Assembly: GCA_022747635.1 (NCBI GenBank)
Contig: JAKTNV010000165.1
Span: forward strand, 124,001 to 188,000
Reading direction: 5' to 3'
Source: Hetaerina americana
Taxonomy: Eukaryota > Arthropoda > Insecta > Odonata > Calopterygidae
DNA length: 64,000 nt
The position numbers were made by a program, and so were the translations under genes. Below the pieces are notes generated by a model. It saw nothing but the letters and a program-made list of their open reading frames with translations. It did not search any database and was not told the DNA's origin. Below are positions 20,451 through 30,700 of this stretch, piece after piece; position 1 is the first letter of the stretch; each line of letters opens with the position of its first letter.

Positions 20451-20627
20451 TATTCGTTTATAATGTAAAAATAGTAAAACAATGTTGTTTGAGAAAATAT
20501 TTGATTTTAAAATTATTTCTATTCGGTTCAAATCATTAGAAGTCAGATTAATTAATATTTTAAACAACAGAGCTCATTATACTTGAACGAAATTCTAGAT
20601 GGTAACTTTGCAAAAATTAATATCTAT

Positions 20628-21185
20628 TGTCGCAAGTATGCGACATGGTACTCCTTCCCTGGCTCCTCCGAATGTCCCACGTGACCAAAGACAATGTTTC
20701 AAAAGTATTCCTCCCCTGAATCCTAAATTGGGTATAAAAGCCCTGGTCGCCGGGCAAAAAGCAGTCTGTTGGTTATCTGGCGGTGACCGGTAGGGCACGA
20801 TGCTTCGGCTATGTTGCGCTTGTTGCGACAGTGTGTCCTATTCCTGACTAAACTTCGGACGAGGGCTCTGCCAAGGTTACGTTCGTTTGACCTCGTCCAC
20901 CCTGCAATACTCCCTTCTTTTCCGACGGAAGAGGGCTCTGCCTAAGTTATGTGTTTCGTGACCTCGTCCACCCTGCATTTATCCTGTCCCAGGTAATTTT
21001 CTGCCATTTTAATTCTGTCCGCACTCGCGTTGGTTTACCGAGGGTCTAGCCATCCATAATTTCCTTATACTTATGTAAATGGTGCATTATGACTGATGTT
21101 GGGTAATATACGGCTGCTTTGGTAATACTCGGTGTACCTTCCCCGATACCCTTTGTGTCGCACCATAGAAACCCCTCTTGCGACA
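20628..21185 (+). repeat. Complete 5' LTR of gypsy copy C (558 bp)
   Basis: Begins TGTCGCAAG and ends CTTGCGACA, a perfect 9-bp terminal inverted repeat of the TG...CA type, followed three bases later by the primer-binding site. A TATA box (TATAAAAG) is at 20733-20740. The interval also holds two similar GAGGGCTCTGCC...GACCTCGTCCACCCTGCA blocks (about 20862-20910 and 20930-20976). No matching 3' LTR is in the window. Confidence 0.85.
20733..20740 (+). promoter_or_regulatory. TATA box in LTR of copy C
   Basis: TATAAAAG lies 105 bases into the LTR and would place transcription start near 20765-20772, defining the U3/R boundary. Confidence 0.6.
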
Positions 21186-21188
21186 TAT

Positions 21189-21206
21189 TGGTGTCAGGTG
21201 AGGGGT
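21189..21206 (+). other. Primer-binding site, gypsy copy C
   Basis: TGGTGTCAGGTGAGGGGT, three bases after the LTR. It differs from the copy A site at one position. The first 10 bases fit the 3' end of tRNA-Leu; inferred, not tested. Confidence 0.65.
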
Positions 21207-21541
21207 TGCACGGTTGGACTAGTGATTTATTCAGTGTATGCGACAGTGTCTCATAGATTATCATGTGCCCGTGTACGTCTTTAAATCGGAAGTTCCGTAT
21301 TTTCTCTGACAGGTGGGATATTCTAATCTGTGCTGACCTAACGAATTATTATTTTAAGACACGTGCTATAACCTCATCGCGATTCTCTGCGCGCAATTAA
21401 ACTAAGCGTCACTTCATCAGGAACCATCAATTAGCCCATTCAGCGCCCACCATGGGTATCGGATACACTCGGAGTATGAAAAAATAAATTAATTAAGCGC
21501 AGTGAAATTTTAATGTAATTAGCATTGGGTTGAATTTCGCG

Positions 21542-22240
21542 ATGGATGGCCTTAACCCTCATAGACTGGGGAACCCTAACCCTTTTCTCGATTATCAAGA
21601 AACCGCAAATGGATTGAAATTCGGCAGTGCACTCAACTTCACACCTTTGGTTAATGTGTTAGATCAGCCGGGAAGTAGCGCGAGTCCGCAAAATGGCTGC
21701 GGAGAAGCAGCGCTAACCGCCGCTATTGGCAGCCAGATTCATTTATTTCCAACGTTTAGCGGGGAAGATGAGATTGGGGTTGGCAAATTTTTGGAAAGCG
21801 TTCGTATTGTAAGTCATCTTAGTAGTTGGAATGAAGCACAAACCTTAGGAGTCGCTCAACTTCGGCTTGGAGGAACCGCCGCGGATTTTGTCTCTGCAAG
21901 TCATCACATATTAGGTTCATACGCGGACTTTTCCATTAATCTCAAAAGGAGATTTTCACTAAAGGCATCTCCAATCATGTTAGAAAAAATATTTAACTCT
22001 TGCGTACAAAAACCGCTGGAGAGCGTCGCAGAATTTCCAACCAGATTGCGCCATGTCGCCCGTAGGCTACGCGAGTCATGGGGCGAGATTGATTCAGAAA
22101 CAGCGAAGAATTCAAGGTAGACTTCTTGTGCAATTTTTAATTGGGCTGAAGGAAGAGATTGGTAGGTTTGTGTTGGTTCGTAATCCAACAAACTTGATTG
22201 AGACAGAAGGGTTCGCAAGAAACAGGATGGACAATAGTAG
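21542..22240 (+). pseudogene. Gag of gypsy copy C
   Basis: Capsid-type protein starting at ATG 21542 (MDGLNPHRLGNPNP). The frame stays open to 22120, and the neighbouring frame then continues gag-like sequence (RLLVQFLIGLKEEIGRFVLVRNP), as in copy A (QFLVGLREKLGD). Matching blocks with copy A include IHLFPTFSG (A: IYLIPSFNG) and PLESVAEFPTRLRHVARRL. No zinc knuckle follows: sequence jumps to the protease, a deletion relative to copies A and B. Confidence 0.82.
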
Positions 22241-22507
22241 TTAATAATTTTAGGAAAGATAACAATTTTCTAGTGGAAACGAGAGCAGCCGTTACCATCA
22301 TTGATAGTAAAAAATTTCCTTTTGGCCAATTAAGGAATTCTGATTACAATTCTCGGGTGCGAAGCGCGTCAGGTCATCCCTTGCCAATCATCGGAGAGAG
22401 TTCGTGCAATTTTTGATTGATCATAAATTATATCCCCATGACATCTTAGTAGTGGATTTTGGGGAAACGAACTATGACGGTCTTCTAGGCCTTGATTTTA
22501 TGAATTC
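22241..22507 (+). pseudogene. Protease remnant of gypsy copy C
   Basis: The loop reads FLVETRAAVTII, so the catalytic Asp-Thr-Gly is changed to Glu-Thr-Arg and the enzyme is dead. Then come KFPFGQLRNSDYNSRVRSASGHPLPIIGE and, in another frame, the LLGLDFMN ending at about 22505. The palindromic repeat begins immediately after. Confidence 0.78.
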
Positions 22508-22558
22508 CAAAGAAACTGCGGGAGATGCCGCAACAGTAACTTTTAACGGAGTCATCCG
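22508..22558 (+). repeat. Left partner of a 51-bp inverted repeat (mini-element, truncated)
   Basis: 22508-22550 is the exact reverse complement of 25979-26021 (43 of 43 bases), and the next eight bases match in six. It begins CAAAGAAACTGCGGGAGATG. The distal terminal repeat seen in the right copy is missing here, next to the tRNA-like palindrome. Confidence 0.85.
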
Positions 22559-22575
22559 CTAATGTGCATTTCAAT

Positions 22576-22797
22576 GCAACAATTTCAGAGTGTAAAAATC
22601 ATTCGCCTTGACTGGGATTCGAACCCAGATCCCTCAATATCCGGTCGAGTGCTGTTGTTCCCTTAAAAGCCCCAAAATTTCAAAGTTTAGGAGGACGCCT
22701 CGGTAGCTTAAGTGGCTAAGGCACTCAACCGGATATTGCGGGATCTGGGTTTGAATCCCAGTCAAGGCGAATGATTTTAACACTCTGAAATTGTTGC
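22576..22797. repeat. tRNA-like palindrome, 77-bp arms
   Basis: Left arm 22576-22652 and right arm 22721-22797 are reverse complements apart from a few mismatches, with a 68-base loop. The right arm plus loop contains a complete tRNA-like sequence; the left arm carries only its 3' half, on the minus strand. Confidence 0.82.
22697..22769 (+). other. tRNA-like sequence, probably a tRNA-derived SINE or pseudogene
   Basis: About 73 bases with a nearly complete acceptor stem (GCCTCGG / TCAAGGC), A-box-like TAGCTTAAGTGG and B-box-like GGGTTTGAATCCC. The anticodon loop would be CCGGATA, lacking the invariant T at position 33, and two stems hold mismatches. I therefore treat it as a derivative and not a working tRNA gene. 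Confidence 0.5.
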
Positions 22798-22905
22798 CTT
22801 GATTTTAAGGTTTGTTACGGGAAAAGTATATCGTTCAATAAACGGATAATAAGAATGGGTGAGGGACACGAGACAGACCTTAAATATAATGGCGTATAAT
22901 CGCAG

Positions 22906-23789
22906 ATGAACGAGCCCATAGGCGCCCATGAAATTGGAGTTTCCAAAGAGGTCAAGGCGTTTGATTCTTTCATTTATGGTATAATTAATGGCAATGATTC
23001 GCAAATGGCCACGTATAATTTAGCATCCCTTGAGGAAAAAACGATAAGCGACACTAAAAACCAAAGTGCCTTTCCGGCATGGATAATGAAATGTAACTCG
23101 CGAATGAACGGCAGTATGGAGGGAATTTGTTTTCAAGTAACGACGGAGGAATCGACAGAAGCGAATAAGGATAACGGATCTCTAAATAAGGATTCACAGA
23201 AATTAGCAGAGGTGGCGAAGGCCGAAAGAGTCATAGAGAGGTTGCCACCCGCGTCGCAAGCAAGCTGCACCGCTAGGGACGAAGTTAACGGCGATGTCTT
23301 CGAGGTTTCCACCGACTCCCGGTTTGGAATAAAGAAGTCGGGTGATGATTGTGTTTTTTCGCCAGTAAGAGAGGATAGATTTGTTGTCCCCTTGTGCGAT
23401 GGCAAAGTTCGCGAAACTCAGACCGGCGCTAGTAATGGGATTGGCCGATCGAGCAAAATTGTATCAGAGGAATCTACTAGAGTAGCGCCGTTTATCCGTT
23501 GTGTTGTCGAAGATAAAGAGTGAGATGGTTGAATGCAAAGAAGTGCGAGTCATTGGCAGCGAGAGAGATTTATTTATTCTTTCGAGAATTGCTTCGGTGT
23601 CACCTGAAGGCAATGTCCCCATATTACTTTGTAACATTCGTAGCAGCGAACAAAAGGTAAAAAGGGGCTATGTAGTTGAGGTGGCGCCATTCCGGGAGGA
23701 AGTTCAGGCACCCCTCACTAACTGGGTAGACGCTGAGGACGAAAACTTCTGGCCAGATCCTTCCGCGCATAGGGGCACGTGTCCACTCT
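22906..23789 (+). pseudogene. Protease-RT linker of gypsy copy C
   Basis: A 206-codon frame (22906-23523), acidic and Ser/Thr/Glu-rich with no domain I know, followed in another frame by a stretch containing SPEGNVPILLCNIRS and KRGYVVEVAPF. The latter aligns with SPDGVIPLLLCNTRP just upstream of RT in copy A, which identifies it as gypsy pol. The long open frame suggests the linker is a real protein region, weakly conserved between copies. It ends at the LINE fragment. Confidence 0.65.
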
Positions 23790-24425
23790 CTAAACATCAT
23801 TCTTTAGGGATGCCGAGACGAAGAGGCAGTTAATCCGCGTCCGAGAGTTAGGCCCTGATCGCGTGAAGAGGGTGGGACCGGCGCAATAAGAACGCACTGC
23901 GTCAATCGCTCGAATCAGTGAGAGTGCCCGGCTTGGATAGTATGTCACCCCATCCCTTTTCGAGGCACTACCCTCTCGGCGGTAGATGGAGTTGAAATCT
24001 CCGCCCAATATGGCCCTCCCCAAGAAAGAATACTGGTAGGGGAGAAGGAGTTCATTAAAATATGTTTCGCGCTCTGCCCTCGCGCGCTCACCGGAGGGAG
24101 CGTAAAGGTTCGTGATATGGATACCATTCACGATAGCGAACGTTTTTCGGCCTGAAGCGTGGCGGCGAACACGAGAGAACGGAATGCCATTTCGGACTAG
24201 GGTGGTGGTGCAAGAATGACTTTCGGCGAAATTGCCGAAAGCCTGAAAGATGTTTGTATCCCGGAGTATGTCCTCTTTTACCTCTTGAAGGAGGATTACA
24301 TCAGCCCTGAGATCGCGGAGAAAACGTTGGACTGCACTTTTTAAAGCGCTATAAACACCAGCAATATTAAGCGAAATAATATTAATTGGTGGAATGAGAG
24401 GACAGCTATGGGCACCGGACATCAC
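23790..24425 (-). pseudogene. AP-type endonuclease domain of the LINE fragment
   Basis: A 211-codon frame. The endonuclease start is IISLNIAGVYSALKSAVQRF, the catalytic Glu lies in ADVILLQEVKED, the middle has IHITNLYAPSGERARAER, and the metal-binding block is AILGGDFNSIYRREG. It ends near TRINCLFVSASL, before the expected SDH block, so the domain is incomplete and RT is absent. The frame itself has no stop, which suggests recent truncation. Confidence 0.8.
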
Positions 24426-24545
24426 GTACCAGAATCATGGTCTTGGCTTACGTCGCTTCGGTCCTCGCTCGAGCCCAAGCGACAAGAGCTTCGCCGCTTC
24501 CCGGGACGCTTCGTCCGACGGGCCGACGATCGATGCCTCGAGTTG

Positions 24546-25607
24546 TCACTGCATACCTCCCCCTCGACCTCGTCCGAAGAAGAAGACCCAGCCGTGGTCT
24601 CTACGAAGAGCGGGTAACTCGGCAGCGTTCAACGGGGGGCCTTCTTTTAGGCAGCACAGCTGGTAACCGGCCCAACCCAGGAGGTGGCCTCTAGGGGGGC
24701 CGGGAGTGGACTGGAGGTCATCTGCCGAAGGGGCTCCGTCGGGAGAAACCGGAGGAGATCGATCGAATTGGTCCACCTCTAAGAGGACCCCTGGGAATAT
24801 TGCCGACACCTTGGCTTTCCTCCACCATGGCCTTCTTGGTTGCAACGGGCGCAGGTGCGGCGCTGACCCTCGTAGATTGAATGATGGCCCGGTTTCCGCC
24901 AATGTGGAGGTACGACGGGATATTTCTTTCCACCGTCATCCGCACCACTGTCGTACCTGTCAGCACGCGCGCCATTTTGTCGCCCTCCCACCTGTTCTCC
25001 CACGAGCGATGGATTTTTCCAAAACGTTGAAGCTCACTTGTTATATCTTCCAATGGGGTCTCCACGGGAAGACGAAGAACCCAGACATTACAAAGGCTAC
25101 CGAAAGTCTAGTCAATGGTAATCGTCGTCCTTGGATCTTTAGGGATGAAAACGGTAGCTTTCGTGGGATAAAATATATAATCCTCTTCATAGTAGCTTCA
25201 GTTGCCAACTTCAAAAATACCAAATGGCGGTTATATCCAAATTAGATCGCCATAATCTCTTCCGGTGTGAGGCCCAGTGGTTCTAGTGTAAGGAGGTGGA
25301 CCTCCAACGGAGCAGGGGCCTTCGCCTTATCGTCAATTTGCAAGGCGAGCGTGTCCACGTGATGTACGACCATTTTGAAACAAATCAAATTCAGGACGCC
25401 AGCGCGAAAAAATGGAGAGCGCACCGAAAGCACTACTCCAAGAAAGAAATAAACACTCGTGCGCACTCCCTCCCCGCTACACGCGACCGTTGGTAGCAAA
25501 TAAAAATGAGCCTTAGCTCTACACCAAAAGTCAAGGCCAGTCTTGTTCCAGTAAACAGAACGAAAGCACGGCCTTCCCGGCAGCAGAAGTCGAGAGTCAA
25601 ACCGCAC
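24546..25607 (-). pseudogene. ORF1 of the LINE fragment (RRM-like region and CCHC knuckle), frameshifted
   Basis: Pieces in three frames. The 5' part (25242-25607) ends in LEPLGLTPEEIMAI. The next (25041-25223) holds KRIIYFIPRKLPFSSLK. 24718-25065 begins METPLEDITSELQRFGKIH and runs to RNIPSYLHIGGNRAII. The knuckle CARCNQEGHGGGKPRC lies in another frame (24779-25003). This order (RRM-like fold, IGG segment, single knuckle) is common in ORF1 of several LINE groups. Non-functional. Confidence 0.65.
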
Positions 25608-25949
25608 GCTTCTTGATGAACTAGGCGGTCAACCGCCGCTCGACACAAAACATGATCGGAACCTCGACTTCCGAGAGAGTCCGGCAGCGCCGCTCTCCGA
25701 ATCCCGGCGGCCGAAGCCTCGGACGCCGGCGAAATTGAGACACTCGGTGAACACAGGCAGGACATGCCTGTGCTCTGCTATCGAGGCCTCCTCTTAAACT
25801 CAGAAATTTTGAGGGTTTTAAAGGAACAAGATGTTGTGACGAAATACCGCACATACAATGGCACAGGTATTCGTAGTCGTGTGCGGGATGCGCCACACGG
25901 TTAAAGAGCCAACTTTTAAACACTTATCTGTTTACACCTTGACAAATTC

Positions 25950-26021
25950 CAAATAAACTGCGGGAGATGCCGGATGTGTCCGTTAAAAGTTACTGTTGCG
26001 GCATCTCCCGCAGTTTCTTTG
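25950..26021. mobile_element. 72-bp palindromic mini-element (MITE-like)
   Basis: Terminal inverted repeats of 23 bases with one mismatch: 25950-25972 (CAAATAAACTGCGGGAGATG...) and 25999-26021. Its right 43 bases are the exact reverse complement of 22508-22550. No coding capacity and no clear target-site duplication. Confidence 0.7.
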
Positions 26022-26461
26022 TCTCGTTTCGACTTTCAAATCATAGCGTAAAAGCAGTGAGGCGACATATTTTGTCGTCGCGTTCATAGTGTTTTTGATA
26101 TTTTGATCTTTCTCATCTTTGAAATTGATTTCAATCGCCTGGCTCTAATCTTCTGCATACTTACGGTAGATATAGTCAAAAGCATTCATGATTCAATGCA
26201 TTCATTGGTCGTTACTATCAATTATTTACAGCATAAATGGAGACTAATTTTTTTGCAAAATATAATTGAAATGGGTTCTTAACCCCTTAACATTTTAATT
26301 TTATAAATAAATATTCACATAACTTAAGACTGCTATTTTTTCATATTTATAATCACAGGTATGTGAAGCTATCTCTAAAATGACGATAAGTACAGATGAA
26401 ATGGAAATTATAAAATAGAAAGGACCGATATATAATTCAACTAATAAAATATTCCTGTTGG

Positions 26462-26463
<2 letters not shown>
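26022..26463. other. AT-rich interval, nothing recognised
   Basis: No ORF or repeat that I can name. Confidence 0.5.

Positions 26464-26500
<37 letters not shown>
26464..26500. repeat. (TA)n microsatellite
   Basis: Uninterrupted TA dinucleotides at the left end of the tRNA-like repeat cluster. Confidence 0.95.
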
Positions 26501-26501
<1 letters not shown>

Positions 26502-26609
26502 TCATATATACAGAAACAGATATAAGGAAAAGGGATAGGAACACATAAAGGACGAACACAATAGAGGTGGGGAAGGCGGAATCGAACGGATCACAAGAGT
26601 AAAAATATT

Positions 26610-26684
26610 TCCTCAACCGGGACTCGAACACCGGATCTTTCCACTTGCCGGGCGGATGCTCTTAACCACTTGAGCTATCGAGGA
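26610..26684 (-). other. tRNA-like sequence, copy 1
   Basis: 75 bases, identical to copies 2 and 3 in the parts I compared. Acceptor stem TCCTCGA/TTGAGGA, A box TAGCTCAAGTGG, B box GTGTTCGAGTCCC. The anticodon loop CCGGCAA lacks T33 and the T stem has mismatches, so it is probably tRNA-derived (SINE head) and not a functional tRNA. Confidence 0.5.
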
Positions 26685-26950
26685 TAGTCAATTTACCCTG
26701 AGATCCGTGGGTCTAATATGTCGCCAAGCGCCCCGATTCTTTCAGCCAAGAGATGGCGTCAGGGGGCAGTTTCACCCACCAAAGGAGAAATAGACAATAC
26801 ACAAGGAAAGGAAAGGACAGTGGGTTAGAATTCATACAACATCATACAGGAAAGGAATAGTGCGTTTCGTGGCACGCATAGCCAGAAGAAAGAGATGAGC
26901 GGGGCGCTTGGCGACATATTAGACCCACGGATCTCAGGGTAAATTGACTA

Positions 26951-27025
26951 TCCTCGATAGCTCAAGTGGTTAAGAGCATCCGCCCGGCAAGTGGAAAGAT
27001 CCGGTGTTCGAGTCCCGGTTGAGGA
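26951..27025 (+). other. tRNA-like sequence, copy 2
   Basis: Same 75-base sequence as 26610-26684 on the opposite strand, followed by the same AAATATTTTTACTCTTG tail. Confidence 0.5.
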
Positions 27026-27407
27026 AATATTTTTACTCTTGTGATCCGTTCGATTCCGCCTTCCCCACCTCTATTGTGTTCGTCCTTTATATGTGTTCCT
27101 ATCCCTTTTCCTTATATCTGTTTCTGTATATATGAGTATTTATTCGCCGTTTGGCGGGATTTCGTGTTTGAATGTGTATTTGGCCAATGTGGCTCATCTC
27201 TTTCTTCTGGCTATGCGTGCCACGAAACGCACTGTTCCTTTCCTGTATAATGTTGTATGAATTCTAACCCACTGTCCTTTCCTTTCCTTGTGTATTGTCT
27301 ATTTCTCCTTTGGTGGGTGAAACTGCCCCCTGACGCCATCTCTTGGCTGAAAGAATCGGGGCGCTTGGCGACATATTAGACCCACGGATCTCAGGGTAAA
27401 TTGACTA

Positions 27408-27482
27408 TCCTCGATAGCTCAAGTGGTTAAGAGCATCCGCCCGGCAAGTGGAAAGATCCGGTGTTCGAGTCCCGGTTGAGGA
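27408..27482 (+). other. tRNA-like sequence, copy 3
   Basis: Same 75-base sequence again, direct relative to copy 2 (offset 457 bases). Its downstream flank runs into (TA)n at 27634. Confidence 0.5.
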
Positions 27483-27628
27483 AATATTTTTACTCTTGTG
27501 ATCCGTTCGATTCCGCCTTCCCCACCTCTATTGTGTTCGTCCTTTATATGTGTTCCTATCCCTTTTCCTTATATCTGTTTCTGTATATATGAGTATTTAT
27601 TCGCCGTTTGGCGGGATTTCGTGTTTGA

Positions 27629-27633
<5 letters not shown>

Positions 27634-27721
<88 letters not shown>
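27634..27721. repeat. (TA)n microsatellite
   Basis: About 44 TA units ending exactly where RTE leader sequence begins. The translated YIYIYI frames here are not genes. Confidence 0.95.
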
Positions 27722-27722
<1 letters not shown>

Positions 27723-30700
27723 CCCTCCCCGGACTACAATCTTCACGTGGTGGAATGGCTCGTGCGTTCCGATGACCCTAGAGCTGTGCTGGCGGGAGTA
27801 ATAATAATTGCTCCTGGTAGGGTCACCAATGCCAGATAGGTCAAAGGTTTGGAGCCAGACGAAAGGTAGTCCACGCAGCGTCTGTTCCTCAGTGAGGCGG
27901 CTGTAATGGCGTCGGACCCAAGTGGGGCGGCCAAGAAATCATGGTGTCACGTTAAAAAAACGATTGAGGAACGCAACGGGAAACTACCTCAATGACCATT
28001 CCAAAGATTAACATTATGGACTATACAAAGATTTTGAGTCCTGGCAACTATGGGGCTCGGCCCAATCGGCCGTGTGTGGTAGCCGGCAGCGGGGGAGGCA
28101 AGGCTTCCGCGGTCGTCATCGCACGAAACCCTTGCAAGAGAAAACCGGCAGCAGCAGGACAGAAAACACAACAGAAGGAGGCCAAATTAATTAGAATAGG
28201 AACGTGGAATGTCAGGACAATGATGAGGAGAGGGAAACTGGTGAATGATAAGCGACAGATGGAAAGGGGAAATATCGATATTTTAGGTCTATGCGAGGTG
28301 AGATGGAAAGATAGCGGGAATTATTGGAGTGATAAGTATAGAATAATATACAGCGACGGGGACGAGAGCCAACGAGGGGTTGCTATAGTATTAAATGATG
28401 AGGTAGGGAGAAGCGTAGTCAACATAGAGCCGGTACCGGATAGAATACTACTAGTAGAGATAAAAACAGAACCGACGAACTTGGTTATTATTCAGGTATA
28501 CATGCAACCGAGCAACCAGAAGGCAGAGGAGGACGATAGGCTATACGATCAGTTAGAGGACATAATCGCGTTTGAACCTGCAGGGAAACATTTGATAGTG
28601 ATGGCGGATTGGAATGCGACGGTAGGCTAAGGAAGAGATGGTGATGAGGTCAGGGACTACGGTTTAGGCACAAGGAATGACCGCGGGGAGAAAGCAGTTA
28701 AGTTCTGCTGGAGACGGGCTAGTCATCACCAACACTTGGTTTAGACACCACAAAAGATGCAGGTATACATGGAAAATGCCAGGTGACTCGGAGAGGTATC
28801 AGCTAGATTATATCCTGGTTAGACACAGTTTTAGCAAACGTGTGATAAATTCGCACAGCTTCCCGGGAGCGGATGCGGACTTAGACCACAATTTAGTTGT
28901 TATGAACTGTAGCGTCCGTTTCGAAAAAATACGGCAGGGGCGGCGAGTTGGAAAATGGAATGTAGAAGCATTAAATGGTTTGAAAATGAAGGAATTCAAA
29001 CAGGTGGTAGGAGAAATCATGGCGGATGGTGAAGAGCTACGTACTATCAAGGGAAAATGGGAATGTATCAAGAAAGGGTTGTCTAAAGTTGCAAAAGACA
29101 CTATTGGAATCGTTTACGCTAAAAGGACCAAGAAACCATGGATCACGGATGAGATGATTACAAAGATGGATGACCGGCGAAAATAGAAGAATGTAAATAC
29201 AGAATTAGGCAAAATGAAGTACAAAGAATTAAACAATAAATTGAGGCGGGCAACAAATAAAGCAAAAGAAGCATGGTGGAAGACAGTGCGAGGATATGGA
29301 AAGTCTGCAGAGGAAGGGTGAAATCGGTGCGCTGTACAGCAAAGTTAACTCTTTATCGGGAAGTAAGAAAGGGAGATCAACGATCGCAGTTAGAGATAAG
29401 GTGGGTAAGGTAATATTGGATGCAGGGAAGATCCAAGAGAGATGGAAGGAATAATAAAGAACTTAGACCAACAAGGTTAGACATAGAAGAGGAACATGAC
29501 GTAGAGGAAGATGGCTTAGGTCCAGGCATACTAGACAATGAGATAGAAAGGGCATTAAGGGAGATGAAACTAAATAAGGCTGTGTGGATGGATAACATTT
29601 CCGCCGAAATTTTAAAAGGCTTAGGAAAATGTGGGAGGAAGAGGCTCTATGGGCTGATCCGTAGTATTTATGAGGAGGGAATCTGGCCGGAAGACATTGT
29701 GAGATCATTTTTAATTCCAATTCCAAAGAGGTTAGGGGAACATCATGTGAGGACTACAGGATGATAGGTTTGATATCCCATGCAGCTAAAGTTGTTCTCA
29801 GGATCATAAACAAAAGGATGGAGAATGGGGCATATGATTACTTAGGGGAGGATCAGTTTGGGTTTAGGAAGGGAAGAGGTACACGTGATGCCATTGCAGT
29901 AATGAAATTATTAATTCTGAGGAATATAGAACACAACCAGGATGTATTTGCCTGTTTTGTAGCTTTCGAAAAAGCATTTGATAGAGTGAATTGGGAAAAA
30001 CTAAGGAGTATATTGCAGGAAATAGGAATAGATTGGCGGGACAGGAGGCTAATCCGCAACCTGCATATGTCTCAGACTGCTCTGGTGCGAGTGGGGAATG
30101 GGGAGTCCGGCTGGGCAGGGTTAGGAAGAGGTGTAAGGCAGGGCTGCCCATTATCACCATTACTGTTCAACCTATATGCCGAGGAAATGATGAGAGAGGC
30201 ATGGGAAGAACTGGAGGTATGAATGAAGGTGGGTGGGGAATTAGTAAAATCAGTTAGGTTTGCTGATGACCAAGCTTTAGTTTGTCAGTTAGCCAAGGGG
30301 TTGCAAGCATTGCTTAGTGAATTGGAAATTCAGTGCGACAGAATGGGATGAGAATCAATATTAATAAAACAAAGGTTAAGCGATTGTCTAGAAAGAAAAA
30401 TGCTAAGCTAAACATTAAAATATTAGGGCAAAAACCAGAGCAGATAGAAAGTTTACATACCACGGTGGTATTTTGGACCAACACATTCAAAGTAGTAGGG
30501 ACGTAAGAAGAAGAATTGCGCTAGGCAAAGAGGCTTTCACAAGGAGAGGCGAGTTGATGACAGGGACGTTGAGTAAGGATGTTAAAAAAAGACTCGTAAA
30601 AACACTGATATGGAGCATAGCTATGTACGGTGCGAAAATGTGGTCATTTAAGCAGGAGGATAGACGTAGACTGGAGGCTTTTGAAATGTGGGTGTGGAGA

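Larger units (their letters stand above)
20628..23789 (+). mobile_element. Gypsy-type element copy C, 3' truncated and interrupted
   Basis: Complete LTR, PBS, gag, a protease remnant and the protease-RT linker. Gag nucleocapsid is deleted. A stretch of palindromic and tRNA-like repeats (22508 to about 22800) interrupts it, and it ends at about 23790 against a minus-strand LINE fragment, so RT, integrase and env are missing. Confidence 0.8.
23790..25945 (-). mobile_element. 5' fragment of a non-LTR retrotransposon (ORF1 plus endonuclease)
   Basis: Minus-strand LINE lacking RT and everything 3' of it. ORF1 with an RRM-like region and zinc knuckle is upstream (24546-25607) and the endonuclease downstream (23790-24425). 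The clade is uncertain without RT. The 3' break abuts gypsy copy C, and the 5' edge lies near the palindromic mini-element at 25950. Confidence 0.72.
26501..27593. repeat. Inverted repeat with 400-bp arms carrying tRNA-like sequences
   Basis: 26501-26900 is the reverse complement of 27192-27593 apart from a 2-base gap and isolated differences. The 291-base centre repeats part of the right arm (26901-27170 resembles 27358-27630 in direct orientation). With R for the tRNA-like module and S for the 165-bp module beside it, the order is R'S' R S R. (TA)n lies outside both ends. Confidence 0.85.

Noticed and set aside
22508..26021. One autonomous DNA transposon with long terminal inverted repeats
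   Set aside because: No transposase seen inside; the contents are pieces of gypsy, LINE and tRNA-like sequence. Two separate mini-element insertions explain the ends as well.
26610..27482. Three genuine tRNA genes
   Set aside because: The anticodon loop lacks T33, the T stem has mismatches, and the copies sit inside repeat modules; tRNA-derived repeats are likelier. tRNAscan-SE with a high score would overturn this.
26437..27721. CRISPR-like array
   Set aside because: Only three repeat copies in mixed orientation, with long unequal spacers and eukaryotic TE context.
27498..27801. Frames encoding YIYIYI repeats
   Set aside because: Translation of the (TA)n microsatellite and not a protein.
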